Shown here piece by piece: positions 1-7,126 of a DNA stretch of 64,000 nucleotides. The notes beneath the pieces were generated by a model that did not search any database, was not told where the DNA came from, and saw only the letters and a list, made by a program, of their open reading frames with translations. Position 1 is the first letter of the stretch, and each line of letters begins with the position of its first letter. The translations under genes were made by a program, and so were the position numbers. The stretch is from UBA5072 sp046481675 (GTDB lineage: Bacteria; Bacteroidota; Bacteroidia; Bacteroidales; UBA10428): assembly GCA_046481675.1 (NCBI GenBank), contig JAWOJJ010000045.1, positions 1 to 64,000 on the forward strand, in the 5' to 3' direction.

Positions 1-161
1 GCTTCGTTATATTCCTGCACTGTATCCACCACCACCCGGGGATCGTAATCGCTCACACCGGCAGCGGGACAAATGGCAGTGCAAGTACCGCAGTTGATAC
101 AGGCCTTTAGTCCTTCAATCATCCGGAAATCGGATTTGAGTTGATCAACAAGCTTACTCAT
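1..161 (-). CDS. HdrC-like 4Fe-4S subunit (5' part only)
   Basis: Only the first 53 codons of this leftward gene are present; it runs off the left edge. After a short N-terminal helix comes the cluster C21-x2-C24-x2-C27-x3-C31-P, the binding pattern of a [4Fe-4S] centre. The following residues (PAAGVSDYDPRVVV) resemble heterodisulfide reductase subunit C-type proteins, which carry two such clusters and pass electrons to a CCG-domain partner or a membrane subunit. The second cluster would lie outside the window, so HdrC is an inference and a generic dicluster electron-transfer subunit is the alternative. A TACATTTG box (189-196 on the leftward strand) about 30 bases upstream could be its -7 element; no well-spaced -33 element is visible. 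Confidence 0.72.
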   Translation of the reverse strand, partial: MSKLVDQLKSDFRMIEGLKACINCGTCTAICPAAGVSDYDPRVVVDTVQEYNE

Positions 162-321
162 AAGGCGCAACTGTTGTTAATTAGCTAACAAATGTAGGAA
201 GTAACTGCTTTATACCCATCAAGTGTTTTACTAAAAGTGAATAGGTATTTATGCGTATTATAAGAGGCAACCTTATGACAAAGGCGTCAGTTATTTGGGG
301 GTCTCAATATGAAAAAGGACG

Positions 322-2028
322 CTACTTCTCTCTGTCAAAGGGCCAGGCCATAATACCACCTTCAAGTACCATCACGTTTTTATAACCAAAGGCCTGTAGA
401 ATCAAAGCGGCCTCGTATCCCCTCAACGAAATTTTGCAATAGACGACAATCTCCTTGCCTTTATCTTCGGGCAATTCATTAATCCGGTTACGTAACTGCC
501 CCAGAGGAATAAGCGTTTCACCAATACCCAGTCGCATCTGCTCAAACTCAATGGGATTGCGTACATCCAGCGCAAAGAATGACTTTTTGGCATCAATCAT
601 CTCTTTGAACTGAAGCGCCGAAATACCTGTGAACAGTCCCTTCAACTTGTTCTGCATGATGTGTGCTGAAGCAATGCTATGATCAATAGCCAACGAGAAT
701 GGTGGGGCATAAGGCAAATCGGCGTTAACCATATCATCCACTGTAAGTTTACCCTTGATGGCCATTGCCCAAATGGCTATCTGCTTGCTCACATCACCAG
801 GGCCGATTACCTGTGCACCAAGAATAGTACCCTTGTCACGGTCAACCACCAGTTTGGTTATAAGCAACTCACCCTGCATAAACCCGGGTTTATCCAGACT
901 TGCATTAACTACTGTTTCTATATTGTTTATACCAGCTAACCTGGCAGCATTTTCTGAAAGTCCAGTTGCACCTGCCCCATAATCAAACACCTTGCAAATA
1001 CCTGTTTGAATAGTCCCCGGAAACTTTGCCGTATTACCCATGATTACGTTCTCACCTGCCACCCTGCCCTGCAAATTGGCCAGATCACCATAAGGGGCAT
1101 GCACATTATTTCCCGTTATAAGGTTGGGTACTTCAATGCAGTCTCCAATCGCATAAATATCGGAATCGGAAGTCTGCATATATTCATTAACTTTAATACC
1201 TCCCCGTGCACCTATCTCAATCCCGGCCTCTTTTGCCAGTATATTATTTGGTGAAACGCCTATGGCCACAACCGCCAATTCACAAGGGATTTCAATACCG
1301 TTTTGCAGTTTTACACCGGTAAGCTTTCCGTTTTCGCCTAAGAATGCAGCTACACCATTTTGAAGAATCACATTGCTTTTGGTACGAACATATTTTTCAA
1401 CCAATTGGGCTATTTGGGAATCCAGGAAGGTTAGCAACTGGGGCAGCAGTTCAACAATGGTAATATCAACCCCCGCCAGGTGAAGTGCTTCACAGGTTTC
1501 AATGCCAATAAGCCCCCCGCCTATAACCACTGCTTTTTTAATTTTGCCCTCATCATGAATTTTGCGCAGGTAATCTGCATCTGCCATCGACTGCAAAGCC
1601 GTAATTCCTTCAAGATCAATACCCGGAATAGGAGGCCGCCTGGGAATGGCACCTGTAGCAATAACCAACTTGTCGTATTCGGCTACCCCCCGCTCTTCCG
1701 TCAGCAGGTTTTTATATTCAATTATTTTCTTTTTGCGATCAATACGTGTCACTTCCGTATTCACCTGGGTGACAACTCTCTTGGCATTCCAGAAAAACCC
1801 GGGATCACGGACCACACCTGTCGGAGAACACAACAATTGGTTGCGGTCTTCAAAAAAACCACCTACGTAATATGGATATCCGCATGAAGCCATGGACAAG
1901 TCCGGACTTTTCTGAAAAAGTGTGATCTCTGCATTTTCATCCATACGACGGGCTCTGGCTGCTGCTTTCGGACCGGCTGCTGAACCTCCAATTACAATAA
2001 TTCTTTTGCTGTTTCCCATATTTCTCAT
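322..2028 (-). CDS. CoA-disulfide reductase-like flavoprotein with C-terminal rhodanese domain
   Basis: A 568-residue FAD/NAD(P)H-dependent pyridine nucleotide-disulfide oxidoreductase. Seen in order: N-terminal FAD Rossmann motif (IIVIGGSAAGPKAA, about 9-22), the single redox cysteine in MASCGYPYYVGG (about 46-57) characteristic of CoA-disulfide reductase and NADH oxidase/peroxidase relatives, NAD-binding glycine motif VVIGGGLIGIETCEAL (about 165-180), FAD motif IYAIGDCIEV (about 292), dimerisation domain, and a rhodanese domain from about 470 with LDVRNP and active-site VVYCKISLRG. Cytosolic. Family members reduce CoA disulfide or persulfide/polysulfide; the fused rhodanese suggests sulfane-sulfur handling. 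It lies 76 bases after the thioesterase and may be the end of the same leftward operon. Start could also be Met4. Exact substrate is not readable from sequence. Confidence 0.88.
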   Translation of the reverse strand: MRNMGNSKRIIVIGGSAAGPKAAARARRMDENAEITLFQKSPDLSMASCGYPYYVGGFFEDRNQLLCSPTGVVRDPGFFWNAKRVVTQVNTEVTRIDRKKKIIEYKNLLTEERGVAEYDKLVIATGAIPRRPPIPGIDLEGITALQSMADADYLRKIHDEGKIKKAVVIGGGLIGIETCEALHLAGVDITIVELLPQLLTFLDSQIAQLVEKYVRTKSNVILQNGVAAFLGENGKLTGVKLQNGIEIPCELAVVAIGVSPNNILAKEAGIEIGARGGIKVNEYMQTSDSDIYAIGDCIEVPNLITGNNVHAPYGDLANLQGRVAGENVIMGNTAKFPGTIQTGICKVFDYGAGATGLSENAARLAGINNIETVVNASLDKPGFMQGELLITKLVVDRDKGTILGAQVIGPGDVSKQIAIWAMAIKGKLTVDDMVNADLPYAPPFSLAIDHSIASAHIMQNKLKGLFTGISALQFKEMIDAKKSFFALDVRNPIEFEQMRLGIGETLIPLGQLRNRINELPEDKGKEIVVYCKISLRGYEAALILQAFGYKNVMVLEGGIMAWPFDREK

Positions 2029-2104
2029 TTTATGTTGTGTAATGCAAATAATATTTACCCATATTTATTTAAGGTAATCAATTAGGGTCGAATGGGTTTA
2101 TTCA

Positions 2105-2530
2105 TCAGGCATGCAATAATTCTCCTGCCTGATGCGCTTTAACGGCGTCAACTACAAAATCAGGAGCTATACAGGGCTTCCATGTATCCCGCTGAACAAA
2201 AGCCAGTTCAGTTTCCGCTTCATTTATCAGTTCACCGGCAGCATTATAAAGCTTGTAGGTAAACCAGATTCGTGCAGCACGCATTTGTTTCAGGGTAGTT
2301 TTCACTGTAAGTAAATCATCATAATGAATGGTTTTCAGGAACCTGAAATTCATCCGGGTAACAGGCAACATATATCCCGCTTCCTCAACCGACCGGTAAG
2401 ATATACCAAGAGTTCGGAAGAGCTCCCACCGGGCAGTTTCGTAATATTTAACATAATTTGAATGATGTACCGTACCCATCTGGTCGGTATCGGGATACCT
2501 TACCCTGAACTGAAATTCGTATTCAATCAT
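2105..2530 (-). CDS. YbgC/FadM-type acyl-CoA thioesterase (hotdog fold)
   Basis: A 141-residue single hotdog-domain protein of the 4-hydroxybenzoyl-CoA thioesterase family. The diagnostic N-terminal segment YPDTDQMGTVHHSNYVKYYE (about 11-30) has the catalytic Asp (D15) and the G-x-V-x-x-x-x-Y-x-x-Y-x-E pattern. Such enzymes hydrolyse acyl-CoA thioesters in the cytosol; the natural acyl group cannot be predicted. Length is normal for the family. It starts five bases after the stop of the small lipoprotein gene at 2536-2667, so it is probably cotranscribed with the Mrp/MinD/NifX cluster upstream, although nothing in its sequence ties it functionally to that cluster. Confidence 0.9.
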   Translation of the reverse strand: MIEYEFQFRVRYPDTDQMGTVHHSNYVKYYETARWELFRTLGISYRSVEEAGYMLPVTRMNFRFLKTIHYDDLLTVKTTLKQMRAARIWFTYKLYNAAGELINEAETELAFVQRDTWKPCIAPDFVVDAVKAHQAGELLHA

Positions 2531-2535
2531 ATCTG

Positions 2536-2667
2536 TTATCTTTTGTTTTGCTTTTCACATGGACACGGAACTGCCTTATGGTGCTTGCGTTGAGATGCAC
2601 AATTACTGATTGAAAAGGCCAATAGTAAAAAAACCATCCAGTGAAGAACCTTTCGTGTCGTTTTCAT
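2536..2667 (-). CDS. small putative lipoprotein, 43 residues
   Basis: A short leftward reading frame between mrp and the thioesterase gene. The translation begins MKTTRKVLHWMVFLLLAFSI and continues SNCASQRKHHKAVPCPCEKQ, ending NKR. It has a basic n-region, a hydrophobic stretch and a lipobox-like ISNC, so signal peptidase II cleavage would leave a 22-residue basic peptide anchored at its cysteine. The mature part carries a C-P-C pair (PCPC). Spacing fits a real gene: it starts ten bases after the mrp stop and stops five bases before the thioesterase start. Very small lipoproteins ending in a similar Pro-Cys-Pro-Cys-Glu-Lys tail occur in Bacteroidales, as far as I recall. Function unknown; the C-P-C could bind metal or form disulfides. 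Confidence 0.6.
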   Translation of the reverse strand: MKTTRKVLHWMVFLLLAFSISNCASQRKHHKAVPCPCEKQNKR

Positions 2668-2677
2668 GGCTGTTATA

Positions 2678-3508
2678 TTAATGGGTTACATTCATGCTGC
2701 TTTTATGGGTAATAGTTTTCAGCAGTGCATCAAAACCCGATCTGACACCCGGGTTGGTAAACAGCTCATCCAGTCTTCCTCCATCACAACTGGAGCATAT
2801 GGTTTCATCCATGGGAATCTGGCTTAGCAGGGGCACCTGAAATGTTTCGGCAAGTTTCTTCCCTCCATCCCGTCCAAAGAGAAAGTACTTTTCATCGGGG
2901 TGTTTCGAAGGAGTAAACCACGACATATTTTCAACAATGCCCAACACCGGTGCTCCTACATGTTCATCACGGTACATGGAAATTGTTTTTTCCACATCGG
3001 CCAATGCAATATGCTGGGGAGTGGTAACCACAATAACACCGTTTATTTCGTATTGCTGCAAAAGTGTAATATGAATATCACCGGTACCGGGAGGGGTGTC
3101 AATGATCAGGTAATCAAGTGATCCCCAGTCGGTATCGTTGATCAGCTGCTTGAGTGTGTTGGATGCCAGCGGTCCCCGCCATAAAACAGCCTGCTTGCTG
3201 TCAATAAAGAAACCCAGAGACATCAGTTTAATACCCAGTCTTACAAAGGGTTCTATACGTGTTTTGCCGTTTTCCTCATGTGCAGCAGGCCGTTCATTCT
3301 GCAAATTAAACAACACCGGAACCGAAGGTCCGTATAGGTCAGCATCAAACAATCCCGTTGCATAGCCTTCCATGGCAAGCGATAATGCCAGTCCGGCAGC
3401 TACGGTTGATTTACCAACTCCGCCTTTACCCGATGCCACAATGATGATGTTTTTAACATCCGGCAACTTTGTTTTTTCAATAGTCTGTTGTTTGTTCATC
3501 TTTTTCAA
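2678..3508 (-). CDS. mrp: Mrp/NBP35-type Fe-S cluster carrier ATPase
   Basis: A 276-residue P-loop ATPase of the Mrp/NBP35 (ApbC) family, which binds and transfers [4Fe-4S] clusters in the cytosol. The deviant Walker A motif is SGKGGVGKST (about 27-36) and switch motifs LFDADLYGPSVP and IIDTPPGTGD are intact. It lacks the N-terminal MIP18/DUF59 domain common in Bacteroidota housekeeping Mrp, so it resembles the shorter form found in gene clusters of anaerobes. The usual CxxC pair is not in the canonical place; a C-S-S-C motif occurs at ICSSCDGG near the C-terminus. Its start overlaps the end of the preceding MinD gene by 32 bases (9 fewer codons lost if Met4 is used), indicating translational coupling within the leftward operon. 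Confidence 0.92.
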   Translation of the reverse strand: MKKMNKQQTIEKTKLPDVKNIIIVASGKGGVGKSTVAAGLALSLAMEGYATGLFDADLYGPSVPVLFNLQNERPAAHEENGKTRIEPFVRLGIKLMSLGFFIDSKQAVLWRGPLASNTLKQLINDTDWGSLDYLIIDTPPGTGDIHITLLQQYEINGVIVVTTPQHIALADVEKTISMYRDEHVGAPVLGIVENMSWFTPSKHPDEKYFLFGRDGGKKLAETFQVPLLSQIPMDETICSSCDGGRLDELFTNPGVRSGFDALLKTITHKSSMNVTH

Positions 3509-4361
3509 TCTTATTCCAAATAGTTATTATTTCCCGGCTCAGATCTGATGCGGGATTATATTCAATGATACTTTTACACTGCAGCATGGCTTCCACCATC
3601 GCAGGATCAAAAGCTATGCAACCGGCGACAGGGATGTGATTTTCCCGGCACCAGCCGGCAATTTGATTTGTTACATCCCGGTTCAGATCGTACTTGTTGA
3701 TGACCACGTAAGTTTTGATGCCAAAATTTCCGGCAAGTTCAATAATGCGCTTCATGTCGTGAAAACCCGAAGCAGTAGGCTCTGCAACTATAATCGTTTT
3801 TTTTGCCCCGGTAAGTGAAGATATAGCAGGACAACCTGTTCCGGGAGGCCCGTCAATGATGATGGTTTCAGCTCCGGTTTTTTTGGCCAGATCACGAGCC
3901 GCTTTGCGGACAACACTGACCAGCTTTCCTGAATTTTCTTCACCCGGCTCCAGGCGGGCATGTACCATGTTCCCGTTTCTAAATGTCCCGGAATACCAAC
4001 GGCTATTATCGCTTATTGCCATGGTAATAGCGTTTTCGGGACAAACACGCATACACAACATGCAGCCGTCACAGGAAGTTTCCAGAATTTCTACAGTTCC
4101 ATTTATATTCCTGATTGCATCAAACCGGCAATAGGAAATGCAAACGCCGCAATCTGTGCACGTTTTCCTGTTGATTATAGCTTTTTGTCCCGATACAAAA
4201 ACCTCTTCCGTATCGTTTTGGGGCTGCAATATCAGGTAAAGATTGGCCGCGTCCACGTCGCAATCGGCAACCACCACGTTACTGCATAATGTAGCAAACG
4301 CAGCGCTCAGGCAAGTTTTTCCTGTCCCCCCTTTACCGCTTAATACTGCTATTTCATTCAT
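3477..4361 (-). CDS. MinD-superfamily ATPase with inserted ferredoxin domain (copy 1)
   Basis: A 294-residue MinD/ParA-type ATPase interrupted by a two-cluster ferredoxin domain. Deviant Walker A SGKGGTGKTC is at about 8-17. Two cluster motifs follow: CTDCGVCISYC (about 65-75) and CDGCMLCMRVCP (about 95-106). The nucleotide-binding switch IIIDGPPGTGCP is intact. I start it at the ATG at 4361, which places the P-loop at the N-terminus as in the family and overlaps the upstream gene by eight bases (ATGAATGA); an ATG 18 codons earlier is less likely. Relatives are subunits of the orange-protein (ORP) complex of Desulfovibrio and similar anaerobe clusters. It is a paralogue of the next gene upstream. 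Confidence 0.9.
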   Translation of the reverse strand: MNEIAVLSGKGGTGKTCLSAAFATLCSNVVVADCDVDAANLYLILQPQNDTEEVFVSGQKAIINRKTCTDCGVCISYCRFDAIRNINGTVEILETSCDGCMLCMRVCPENAITMAISDNSRWYSGTFRNGNMVHARLEPGEENSGKLVSVVRKAARDLAKKTGAETIIIDGPPGTGCPAISSLTGAKKTIIVAEPTASGFHDMKRIIELAGNFGIKTYVVINKYDLNRDVTNQIAGWCRENHIPVAGCIAFDPAMVEAMLQCKSIIEYNPASDLSREIITIWNKIEKDEQTTDY

Positions 4362-5211
4362 GATACGCTTGCTTAATTTTCTCCAACAAAACCAAAAACC
4401 CTTTTTGATATCCATCTATTTCTTCCGCCAGCAATCGGCCTTCCGAATAAATCCGGGCTATTTCCTTGTCAAATGGTATTTCCATAAGCAAGGGGATGTT
4501 CTTCTGTGCAATCCATTCATAAACCTCCCTGTTCCCCAACCCGGCCTTGTTAACAATAACCCCATAAGGCCTATCCAGTTGTTCCAGGGTGGCAACCGAC
4601 AGTTTCAGATCGTTTAATCCAAATGGTGTAGGTTCCGTAACCAGCACCACGTAATCAGCACGCACCACAGTGGCAATAAAGGGACAGGATATACCGGGAG
4701 GAGAGTCAAAAATTGCAATATCTTCGCCATTAAGTGATTGTATGGCCTTTTTAATTACCGGTACCGGTGAATACACGCCCACATTAATTCTTCCTTCGAT
4801 TAACCTGCACTGCCCGTTAACCTGCGTCGTATTCACCTTGCCCAGTTCTTTATTAATCTCGGTTATAGCGCCATACTCGCATGCGTAAACACAGGCTCCG
4901 CAGTCGTGGCACAAATCACTAACCACCTGAATGAAATTGGCAGGAGGTAAAAAAACTATGGCATGGTAATTACAATACTCAAAGCATTTTCCGCAGAACG
5001 TGCATTTCTCTGTGTTAATCACCGGCAACTTCTGGCATACCAAAGAAACACCTGCACTTCCACCTGAAATAAATTCAGCTGCATTGGGCTCCTCGGCATC
5101 GCAATCCACCAAAGACACCTTCATTCCCGCACTGCAGAGGGAATAAAAGAGATTGGCCGATACCATGGTTTTACCGGTTCCGCCTTTACCGCTGGCTATA
5201 GCAATTTTCAT
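4354..5211 (-). CDS. MinD-superfamily ATPase with inserted ferredoxin domain (copy 2)
   Basis: A 285-residue paralogue of the downstream gene with the same architecture: Walker A SGKGGTGKTM (about 7-16), ferredoxin insert with CTFCGKCFEYC (about 65-75) and CHDCGACVYACE (about 96-107), then switch motif IFDSPPGISCP. Start chosen at the ATG at 5211 so that MKIAIASGKGG begins the protein; this leaves a four-base gap after the NifX-like gene. Tandem MinD-ferredoxin ATPases are characteristic of ORP-type clusters in anaerobes, where they associate with NifX-like cofactor proteins. They are presumed to couple ATP hydrolysis and electron transfer to metal-cluster assembly, but their biochemical role is not settled. 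Confidence 0.9.
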   Translation of the reverse strand: MKIAIASGKGGTGKTMVSANLFYSLCSAGMKVSLVDCDAEEPNAAEFISGGSAGVSLVCQKLPVINTEKCTFCGKCFEYCNYHAIVFLPPANFIQVVSDLCHDCGACVYACEYGAITEINKELGKVNTTQVNGQCRLIEGRINVGVYSPVPVIKKAIQSLNGEDIAIFDSPPGISCPFIATVVRADYVVLVTEPTPFGLNDLKLSVATLEQLDRPYGVIVNKAGLGNREVYEWIAQKNIPLLMEIPFDKEIARIYSEGRLLAEEIDGYQKGFLVLLEKIKQAYHE

Positions 5212-5215
5212 TTTC

Positions 5216-5566
5216 CTAATGATCACAGGCATTATCACCCGTTACCAGGGTATCTCGCAACCAGTCGAGTACCAAGTCCTTGGGACTTTTCACCTGTGCC
5301 CCAACAGATACCTTAATACGCTGCCCGGTAAAAAGATCAATGGCCCGTTGCCCCATGCCTCCGGCTATAACATGTGTTACACCGCGTTCGGCAAGCCATC
5401 CGGGCAACAGACCCGGCTCATGAGGTGGAGGTGTCAGCAGCTTTTCACCTACAATCTTATTGTCTTCTACATCAATAATGGCAAATTGCTGACAATGCCC
5501 GAAATGTGAGCACAACCTGCCATTTTCCAGGGGAATTGCAATAATATTCTTCATAGAGGATTTCAT
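5216..5566 (-). CDS. NifX/NifB-like Fe-Mo cofactor family protein (copy 2)
   Basis: A 116-residue protein of the dinitrogenase iron-molybdenum cofactor biosynthesis family, the fold shared by NifX, NafY, the C-terminus of NifB and ORP. Family hallmarks are the N-terminal beta strand IAIPLENGRLCSHFGHCQQF (His-Phe-Gly-His at about 21-24) and the VTHVIAGGMGQRAIDLF glycine motif. There are no nifHDK genes in the window, so it is unlikely to serve nitrogenase; in ORP clusters such proteins bind a heterometal (Mo/Cu) sulfide cluster. It ends in an acidic/His tail DNACDH that could also bind metal. Met5 is an alternative start. It sits between the DUF5320 gene (3-base gap) and the MinD gene (4-base gap). 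Confidence 0.88.
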   Translation of the reverse strand: MKSSMKNIIAIPLENGRLCSHFGHCQQFAIIDVEDNKIVGEKLLTPPPHEPGLLPGWLAERGVTHVIAGGMGQRAIDLFTGQRIKVSVGAQVKSPKDLVLDWLRDTLVTGDNACDH

Positions 5567-5569
5567 TTG

Positions 5570-5752
5570 TTATTTGTTTCCACTTCTCAATCGTTTTCTC
5601 TTTCCTTGTCCACCGCCAGAACCATGCCGAATACCCCTACCTTTACCTGGTTTTTCAGCATTGTCTTCTGTTGCAGCATTCCGGCATTTTCCAAGCCGTC
5701 TTCCTGTTCCTGGTCCTTTTTTTTCAGGACCTGTTCCATCCATTTGTGCCAT
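5570..5752 (-). CDS. DUF5320-like small protein
   Basis: A 60-residue glycine- and arginine-rich protein. It begins MAQMDGTGPEKKGPGTGRRL, matching the N-terminal D-G-T-G-P-x-x-x-G-P-x-T-G-R signature of DUF5320, a small family commonly found beside NifX-like and MinD-ferredoxin genes in anaerobes. The rest is low-complexity (GKGRGIRHGSGGGQGKRKR) and probably disordered. I start it at the ATG at 5752, four bases after the upstream stop; longer upstream reading is possible but has no family similarity. Position between two NifX-like genes argues that it belongs to the same complex or its maturation. No biochemical function is known to me. Confidence 0.78.
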   Translation of the reverse strand: MAQMDGTGPEKKGPGTGRRLGKCRNAATEDNAEKPGKGRGIRHGSGGGQGKRKRLRSGNK

Positions 5753-5756
5753 GGCG

Positions 5757-6080
5757 CTATTTATTATTGTTGAGTAACTCAATGATTTCGCTGATCTTTT
5801 TTGAAGGATCATTAACCACAATCAACTGTATCTTAAGCTGATCAAATATGGATTTGACCTTTGATCCAAATTCTCCCGACACCACTTTGGCAACGCCTTT
5901 GGAAGCCACCAGTTGAACCGAAGCCGGACCGGCCCCTTCAATGCTCTCAAGATTGGGATTGGGTATGAATTCAGTGGAAGCCGTTTCAGTATCATAGATT
6001 ACAAAATAGGAACAACGGCCAAAACGGCTGTCGATTTTGGCATCTGTACTATTGCCGGTTGATGTTATCGCAACTTTCAT
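5757..6080 (-). CDS. NifX/NifB-like Fe-Mo cofactor family protein (copy 1)
   Basis: A 107-residue member of the same fold as the protein at 5216-5566. It starts MKVAITSTGNSTDAKIDSRF, with the FGRCSYFVIYD strand where the second His of the H-F-G-H motif is replaced (R-F-G-R-C), and ends with an acidic/polar helix. The central motif VAKVVSGEFGSKVKSIF corresponds to the glycine loop. It overlaps the DUF134 regulator gene by 32 bases, so the two are translated in a coupled way. Two diverged NifX-like proteins in one operon suggest either a heterodimer or separate cofactor-carrier and effector roles; this is inference. Confidence 0.88.
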   Translation of the reverse strand: MKVAITSTGNSTDAKIDSRFGRCSYFVIYDTETASTEFIPNPNLESIEGAGPASVQLVASKGVAKVVSGEFGSKVKSIFDQLKIQLIVVNDPSKKISEIIELLNNNK

Positions 6081-6519
6081 ATTTCAGATTATTATCATTT
6101 TGGTTGGTAAACTGTTCGTCTTTATTATACTGTTCTATGGCTGTTGAACCGCATAATGCGCAATGGGTCAAAGCCCTATTTTTTTCGGGATGGTTGAACC
6201 AGCATCCACAAGTATTACAAGCATACCAGTCGCTGTCGAAGTATACCTTCCCTCCTTCAAACACTATCGGCCGGCCCTTTACAAAAGCCTCGGCCACTTT
6301 ACGCCTGGCGCTTTCATATATGCGGGTGAAGGTGGGGCGCGAAACACTCATTTTTAATGCTGCTTCTGCCTGGCCCAGCAAATCATGATCACAAAGCCTG
6401 ATGGCTTCATATTCCTCATAATTGAGTACTATGGGGTGTTCTTCAGGTAACCCGATGGGCAAATAGCCCCTGAAATGCGGCGGGTTCAATACTTTTCTGA
6501 TTCGTTTGGGTCGCGCCAT
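6049..6519 (-). CDS. DUF134 DNA-binding regulator with C-terminal CxxC pairs
   Basis: A 156-residue DUF134-family protein, first gene of the leftward cluster. MARPKRIRKVLNPPHFRGYL at the start and the segment NYEEYEAIRLCDHDLLGQAE are typical of the family; the helix-turn-helix lies at about 44-80 (MSVSRPTFTRIYESARRKVA), sigma-70 region 4-like. The C-terminal part has C-x2-C at CNTCGC and again at CALCGS, likely a zinc ribbon or a redox/metal sensor. Family members are predicted transcription factors found next to NifX-like genes. Two 11-bp direct repeats around its own promoter (6525-6535 and 6551-6561) are candidate operators, which would make it autoregulatory. The last ~25 residues are Asn/Asp-rich and overlap the next gene. 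Confidence 0.88.
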   Translation of the reverse strand: MARPKRIRKVLNPPHFRGYLPIGLPEEHPIVLNYEEYEAIRLCDHDLLGQAEAALKMSVSRPTFTRIYESARRKVAEAFVKGRPIVFEGGKVYFDSDWYACNTCGCWFNHPEKNRALTHCALCGSTAIEQYNKDEQFTNQNDNNLKYESCDNINRQ

Positions 6520-6524
6520 ATATT

Positions 6525-6561
6525 ATGAACATTTGTTCGATACAAATATAATGAACATTTG
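6525..6561. repeat. paired 11-bp direct repeats at the DUF134 promoter (candidate operator)
   Basis: ATGAACATTTG occurs at 6525-6535 and again at 6551-6561, exact copies 26 bp apart start to start. On the leftward strand they read CAAATGTTCAT; one lies between the -33 and -7 boxes and the other between the -7 box and the start codon. The first copy is also nearly self-complementary with what follows it (GAACATTTGTTC). This arrangement is what a repressor or redox-responsive regulator site would look like. Confidence 0.5.
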
Positions 6562-6575
6562 CTTATAATTGCAAA
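6543..6575 (-). promoter_or_regulatory. promoter of the DUF134/NifX/MinD/Mrp operon
   Basis: On the leftward strand a -33 box TTTG (6572-6575) is followed by 21 bases and the -7 box TATATTTG (6543-6550), matching the Bacteroidota housekeeping consensus TTTG / TAnnTTTG. The start codon is at 6519, giving a short leader of about 15-20 bases. Confidence 0.6.
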
Positions 6576-6803
6576 AAAGAAAAGGTGATTTTCATCATAG
6601 CTGATGAATGCTATTGGCTGTTGGCTGTAGGCAGCATGTTATGTGTCATACTGAGTCCTCGATTGTAATAAATTACAATTTTATAATAAAGTGACATAAA
6701 ACACAGCGTTTCTAACCAATCTATTTCTGTTGTTCTTATAAATTAATATTATGGAATCAATTCTATTACCAACATTCGTCCGGGAGCTTCGCCCCGAACC
6801 CCA

Positions 6804-6835
6804 CTTACTTCTTTGTCTTAACACAAAGAAGTAAG
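6804..6835. repeat. 13-bp inverted repeat hairpin
   Basis: CTTACTTCTTTGT, a six-base loop CTTAAC, then ACAAAGAAGTAAG: a perfect 13-bp stem. The same kind of element (an ORF-like tail ending Leu-Asn-Thr-Lys-Lys-stop) recurs between genes in many Bacteroidota genomes, to my knowledge. No poly-T tail, so a classical terminator role is not clear. Confidence 0.6.
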
Positions 6836-6848
6836 CAAGAAAAGTCAA

Positions 6849-6896
6849 GACAAAACGAACCCCTGGCTAGTCCCGGCAAGCCCTCTACGTTTTGTC
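6849..6896. repeat. inverted repeat with 30-base loop
   Basis: GACAAAACG at 6849-6857 pairs with CGTTTTGTC at 6888-6896. It follows the 13-bp hairpin by 13 bases and belongs to the same repeat-rich block. Confidence 0.5.
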
Positions 6897-7126
6897 GGGC
6901 CCGCCCACGGTGCTTATGGGTTAGCAGTGCTATTTCATTTGCTCTGATCAATGTTCTGTATTTAATGAATTGAACTAAACACATGCTTGGTTGTCTATCG
7001 TTGACATTGAGCGAAGTTGCAACGCCCCTAAAGTAGATTGATCCGCCTCTGAGAAAAGGCGTGAAGAAAATCAATTCAAGGCAGGCCTGCCTGCTTAACA
7101 AATGCAGATAAGAAAATATGTTTGAT

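Larger units (their letters stand above)
6600..7039. other. gene-free intergenic DNA rich in hairpins
   Basis: I see no credible gene here. The stretch holds a palindrome at 6663-6680 (ATTGTAAT-AA-ATTACAAT), short repeats of the form TTGGCTG near 6614-6630, and two strong hairpins listed separately. Reading frames on the lower strand from here into 7454 are translations of repeats, with no family similarity, and are not called. Confidence 0.6.

Noticed and set aside
6805..7101. 98-codon leftward reading frame in the repeat region
   Set aside because: It runs through hairpins and the start of the dispersed repeat, has no family motif and ends in the recurrent LLLCVKTKK tail produced by the palindrome at 6804-6835.
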